Origin: Saliphagus infecundisoli
Lineage (GTDB): Archaea; Halobacteriota; Halobacteria; Halobacteriales; Natrialbaceae
Assembly: GCF_020177375.1 (NCBI RefSeq)
Contig: NZ_JAIWHV010000001.1
Location: forward strand, 682,001 to 746,000
Direction of reading: 5' to 3'
DNA length: 64,000 nt
A model generated the notes under the pieces. It worked only from the letters and a program-made list of their open reading frames with translations, searched no databases and was not told where the DNA came from. Made by a program: the position numbers and the translations under genes. Below, piece after piece: positions 58,877 through 64,000 of this stretch (its first letter is position 1; each line of letters starts with the position of its first letter).

Positions 58877-59893
58877 ATGACCGAGGACGACGAGGCCGAG
58901 ACCGACGCACAGGCCGATGAGGCCGCCGACGAGGTCGAGGAATCCGAGACCGATGCCGAAAGCGAGGACGGACTCGCCGAGGGCGACTTCGTCGAGATCG
59001 CGTACACCGCCCGCACCGTCGAGGACGGCCAGCTCGTCGACACGACCGACATCGAGGTCGCAGAGGAAGAGGGCGTCGCCGACCAGGACCACGAGTTCAA
59101 ACCCCGGACGATCATCCTCGGCGAGGGCCACATCTTCGAGGACGTCGAGGAGGCCGTCGTCGGCGCCGAGGCCGGCGACACCGGCACCGTGACGATCGAC
59201 GCCGAGGACGCCTTCGGCGCGTACGACCCCGACGACGTCGAGACGATCAGCGCCGAGAAGATCGACGAGGACGACCGCTATCCCGGCGCCCACGTCCAGA
59301 TCGACGGCCAGCACGGCAACATCACGACCGTCGTCGGCGGGCGCGCCCGCGTCGACTTCAACCACCCGCTTGCGGGCGAGGACGTCGAGTACGAGTACGA
59401 GGTGCTCTCGGAGGTCGACGACCGATCCCAGCAGGCAGCCGGCCTCTTCGAGATGTACGTCGACGTCAGCCCCGAGGTCCACATCGAGGTAGACGAGGTC
59501 GAGGAAGAAGTGGAAGTCGAGAGTGATGACGAGGACGAAGACGAGGGTGAGGAGAGCGAACCCGAGACCGAGACCCAGACGGTCGAAAAGGAGACCCTCT
59601 ACGTCGAGTCCACTCCCGAGTTGACGATGAACCAGCAGTGGATGTTCTCCAAACAGCAGATCGCCCAGGACGTCATGGAGAACGTCGGCGTCGATCGCGT
59701 CATCGTCCAGGACGTCATCGACGGCTCCGGCGGGATGGGCATGGGCGGCATGATGGGCGGTATGGGTGGCATGGGCGGAATGGGCGGCGAGGAGGACATC
59801 GAGGAGGCCCTGGAGGACGCCGACGTCGATGCCGACGAGATCGTCGAGGAGCTAGAGGGCGAGGGCGACGTCGAACTCGACGCCGAGGAGTAA
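58877..59893 (+). CDS. FKBP-type peptidyl-prolyl isomerase (SlyD-like)
   Basis: The 338-residue protein begins with an acidic tail (1-32), then an FKBP barrel starting GDFVEIAYTARTVEDGQLVDTT near 36. The SlyD-like insert (IF domain) follows and returns with RVDFNHPLAGEDVEYEYEV near 158-176. A second C-terminal domain (from about 235) includes LTMNQQWMFSKQQIAQDVMENVGVDRVIVQDVI and a Met/Gly-rich stretch at about 286-306. It isomerises prolyl bonds and acts as a chaperone. Confidence 0.88.
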   Translation: MTEDDEAETDAQADEAADEVEESETDAESEDGLAEGDFVEIAYTARTVEDGQLVDTTDIEVAEEEGVADQDHEFKPRTIILGEGHIFEDVEEAVVGAEAGDTGTVTIDAEDAFGAYDPDDVETISAEKIDEDDRYPGAHVQIDGQHGNITTVVGGRARVDFNHPLAGEDVEYEYEVLSEVDDRSQQAAGLFEMYVDVSPEVHIEVDEVEEEVEVESDDEDEDEGEESEPETETQTVEKETLYVESTPELTMNQQWMFSKQQIAQDVMENVGVDRVIVQDVIDGSGGMGMGGMMGGMGGMGGMGGEEDIEEALEDADVDADEIVEELEGEGDVELDAEE

Positions 59894-59954
59894 CTCGGGA
59901 CCTCTTTTCGGACTTTTTCGAGCCCGCGAGCCCTCGCGCCGCGAGACCCGCCCG

Positions 59955-60464
59955 CTACAGTTCCCGGTCGCTGTCGGGATTTGGAATCTCCCAGAGCAGT
60001 TCGGGGAGGAAGGCGTCGAGTTCGTCGATCACCCGGCGCTCGCTGACGCCCAGGCCCTCGCAGTGGTCGTGGGCCGAGTCCCGAATTCCGACGTGGAGGT
60101 CGCCCGACTCGCGCCAGACGCCCAGCGGGAACACCGAACACCGGGCGGGCTTCCAGTCTTCTTCCGCGTGAAGCGAACAGAGGCCGTCCTCGCGGAGAAA
60201 GGCACACGCGTTCCCGTCGTCGTCGACGTGTTCTTCTCTCCCTTTGTCCTCGCGAGCGACGAACTTCTCGCCGCGAAAGTCGGTGGTCGTCTCCGCGAGG
60301 TTCGCCCGCGCGGCGAGTTCGAGCAGGTCCCGGTCGTAGAGCAAGACGCCGTGGTGACAACACCAGGTGCAGTCGTCGACACACTCGAAGGTGAGGTCGG
60401 GGTCGAACTCGACGACGGCCTCCCGACCGGGGTAGACCTCGATTCGGGGGCGCTCGGCGCTCAC
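59955..60464 (-). CDS. YkgJ-family cysteine cluster protein
   Basis: The 169-residue protein carries the CxxxCxxC-type cluster FECVDDCTWCCHHGVLL (Cys 28, 32, 35, 36). Later Cys lie in ACAFLREDGLCSLH near 100 and PARCSVFPLGVW near 118. The family (YkgJ, CxxCxxCC zinc/iron-binding) binds a metal or Fe-S cluster and has no defined activity. GTG 60464 gives VSAERPRIEVYPGRE, and the upstream frame is not conserved-looking. Confidence 0.83.
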   Translation of the reverse strand: MSAERPRIEVYPGREAVVEFDPDLTFECVDDCTWCCHHGVLLYDRDLLELAARANLAETTTDFRGEKFVAREDKGREEHVDDDGNACAFLREDGLCSLHAEEDWKPARCSVFPLGVWRESGDLHVGIRDSAHDHCEGLGVSERRVIDELDAFLPELLWEIPNPDSDREL

Positions 60465-60652
60465 GGCTCGATCGAGGGGGGCGAAAGCCAAGTGTCTTTG
60501 GCATCCGGTCGGCGGTGGGACGGGCCGGCTCACGACTGCGTTCGGGGACGGTGGGCGCGATCTGTCCTCGATCGGGTGTGCGAACGGGGAATAAAACTTC
60601 ACCTATCGAAAAGGGCAGTTAGGTCGTGACAGGGATTTCCTTACTGGATTAG

Positions 60653-62872
<2,220 letters not shown>

Positions 62873-62885
62873 CGATTCAGACGAG

Positions 62886-63617
62886 CTACGGCCGCCGCTC
62901 GCCGGGCTCTTCGACCGCGTTCTCGAGCGTTCCGACGCCCTCGTAGGTAATCTCGACGGTGTCTCCCGGCTCGAGCAGTCCCGGGTTCGCGGGGCTGCCG
63001 AAGGCGACGACGTCGCCCGGCCGGAACGTAAAGCGCTCGGAGAGGTAGGAAACGACCTCGTAGGGGTCGAACAACATCAGCTCGGTCGAGGCCTCCTGGC
63101 GGCGTTCGCCGGCGACGTCGGTCCACATCTCGATGGCGCGGGGATCGAGGTCGGTTTCGATCCAGGGGCCAAGCGGCGCGGAGCCGTCGAAGGCCTTCCG
63201 GGCGGTTCGTCCCTGCTGATCCAGGGCGTCGACGTCGTTCAGGATCGTATAGCCCCGGACGGCTCCGGGAACCTCCTCGGGCGCGAGGTTCCGACAGCGC
63301 TCGTCGATCACCGCGGCGAGTTCGCCCGCGTAGGTGAGTTCGTCCGTGAACTCGGGGGAGGGGATCGGCTCGCCGGGGGCGACCAGCGCGGCGGGGGGCT
63401 TGATGAAGAAGTCCGGCTCCTCGGGACGGTCGTACTCCATCTGCTCCAGCGTTTCGGCGTAGTTGCGCCCGACGCAGTAGAGCGCGGTCGGCCGACACGG
63501 CGGGAGGAGGTCGCCGTCGACACCGACCTCGTAGCGGCCGTCCTCGGCGTGGACGGTGCCGTCGTCGTAGCGTCCCGATACCGGGCCCTCCGGCGTAGAG
63601 AGTCGTGCGAGTCGCAT
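62886..63617 (-). CDS. Fumarylacetoacetate hydrolase-family protein
   Basis: The 243-residue protein has the FAH fold marks ALYCVGRNYAETLEQMEY near 45, FIKPPAALVAPGEPIPSP near 70, GYTILNDVDALDQQGRTARKAFDGSAPLGPWI near 122, and FRPGDVVAFGSPANPG near 197. At the first metal-binding site the typical E-x-E reads A-x-E (TYAGELAAVID), so one metal ligand seems absent. Typical substrates are 2-oxo acids or oxaloacetate-like enols. ATG 63617 is the start. It is convergent with katG. Confidence 0.83.
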   Translation of the reverse strand: MRLARLSTPEGPVSGRYDDGTVHAEDGRYEVGVDGDLLPPCRPTALYCVGRNYAETLEQMEYDRPEEPDFFIKPPAALVAPGEPIPSPEFTDELTYAGELAAVIDERCRNLAPEEVPGAVRGYTILNDVDALDQQGRTARKAFDGSAPLGPWIETDLDPRAIEMWTDVAGERRQEASTELMLFDPYEVVSYLSERFTFRPGDVVAFGSPANPGLLEPGDTVEITYEGVGTLENAVEEPGERRP

Positions 63618-63807
63618 ACCGGCGGTCGGTCCCCCTCGCGGTTAGTCGTACCGGCTCCGAGCGCGACCGGGAGACCCGTCGCCCGGTCGGGCACCGTATC
63701 GGCCTCGAACGGACCCAGTCTGTGCAGGTCCCGAAACAGTGGGTAGGTGGGGATTAGCCCCTCGAAATCGGATCATAACGAATTACTGTCGCCGGATCCA
63801 ACAGGTC

Positions 63808-64000
63808 ATGCATCGGCGGGAGTTCCTCACGGGGGTCGTCGCCAACGGCTGTGCGCTGCGGGAGTACGCGCTCGTTCCCGATGCCACCCCTCACGTGGGA
63901 CGCGACCAGCGGCGATCGACCGACGGGGACGCCGGAGGGGCGCCCCTCGAGGAGGCGGCGGGATTGGTGGTGTTCACATACGACGACGGTCCGATCGAGG
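63808..64000 (+). CDS. Polysaccharide deacetylase-like protein, N-terminal part only
   Basis: The frame starts at ATG 63808 and runs off the right edge after 64 full codons. It opens MHRREFLTGVVANGCALREY, with a twin-Arg-like start and short hydrophobic stretch. A Gly/Asp linker follows. The end reads GLVVFTYDDGPIE, which matches the NodB motif F-T-F/Y-D-D-G-P of polysaccharide deacetylases. So a secreted enzyme acting on glycans is likely. The catalytic remainder is not visible. AATTACT about 22-28 bp upstream may be its TATA box. Confidence 0.65.
   Translation, partial: MHRREFLTGVVANGCALREYALVPDATPHVGRDQRRSTDGDAGGAPLEEAAGLVVFTYDDGPIE

Overview
The window is chromosomal DNA from a halophilic archaeon (class Halobacteria). 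The sequence is very GC-rich and the predicted proteins are strongly acidic (Asp/Glu-rich, few Lys). Many starts sit 24-32 bp below an archaeal TATA element with no room for a Shine-Dalgarno sequence. Haloarchaeal families recur: HalOD1, HalX, DpsA, DUF998, UPF0058, PRC-barrel proteins and a haloarchaeal zinc-transport lipoprotein with a Tat signal. The genus cannot be told from the sequence alone.

Layout. 1-2.4 kb: end of a lipoprotein gene, a HalOD1 protein, a DEDD exonuclease-like protein and a coiled-coil protein. 2.4-11.2 kb: menaquinone biosynthesis (menF, menD, menB, menA, menC, menE), interrupted by a frameshifted membrane-protein gene. 11.2-17.4 kb: NRDE protein, small HTH protein, AIM24-like protein, gatC-gatA, purM, macrodomain protein and an HTH/zinc-ribbon regulator. 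17.5-18.3 kb: a small protein with DtxR-type iron boxes, beside dpsA. 18.5-23.5 kb: PfkB kinase, a zinc-type ABC transporter (znuA-znuC-znuB) and a PRC-barrel protein. 23.5-30 kb: DHH phosphoesterase, tRNA-Lys(CTT) with a duplicated 3' end, two related membrane proteins, then an operon of sulfatase-like hydrolase, GtrA and VTT proteins.

30-38.3 kb: PRC-barrel, PAC2, UspA, Nudix, a TIM-barrel-like protein, pyrB-pyrI, a RecA-fold protein without a P-loop, nikR, cupin, membrane protein and acyl-CoA dehydrogenase. 38.3-43.5 kb: HalX response regulator, fused 3-hydroxyacyl-CoA dehydrogenase/enoyl-CoA hydratase, a Ser-Asp repeat membrane protein, an MFS transporter and a DUF998 protein. 43.6-53.9 kb: UPF0058, conserved haloarchaeal proteins, purA, trm112, the cbiX-DR2241 pair, a CPA2 antiporter with Usp domains, ksgA and a HemK2-type methyltransferase. 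53.9-64 kb: a divergent PCNA-like sliding clamp, an unknown gene behind an unusual AT-rich promoter, a low-GC small membrane protein, S-adenosylmethionine synthetase, APH kinase, CYTH protein, FKBP isomerase, YkgJ-type protein, katG, a FAH-family protein and the start of a polysaccharide deacetylase-like gene.

Most of this is core metabolism and housekeeping. There is no rRNA, CRISPR array, transposase, integrase or recognisable replication origin. The points most worth following up are the divergent second sliding clamp, the paired iron boxes upstream of a 57-residue protein, two mini-ORFs that overlap the next start by 4 nt, the tRNA-Lys 3'-end duplication, operator-like repeats flanking TATA boxes, and a 16-bp-arm perfect hairpin behind pyrI.
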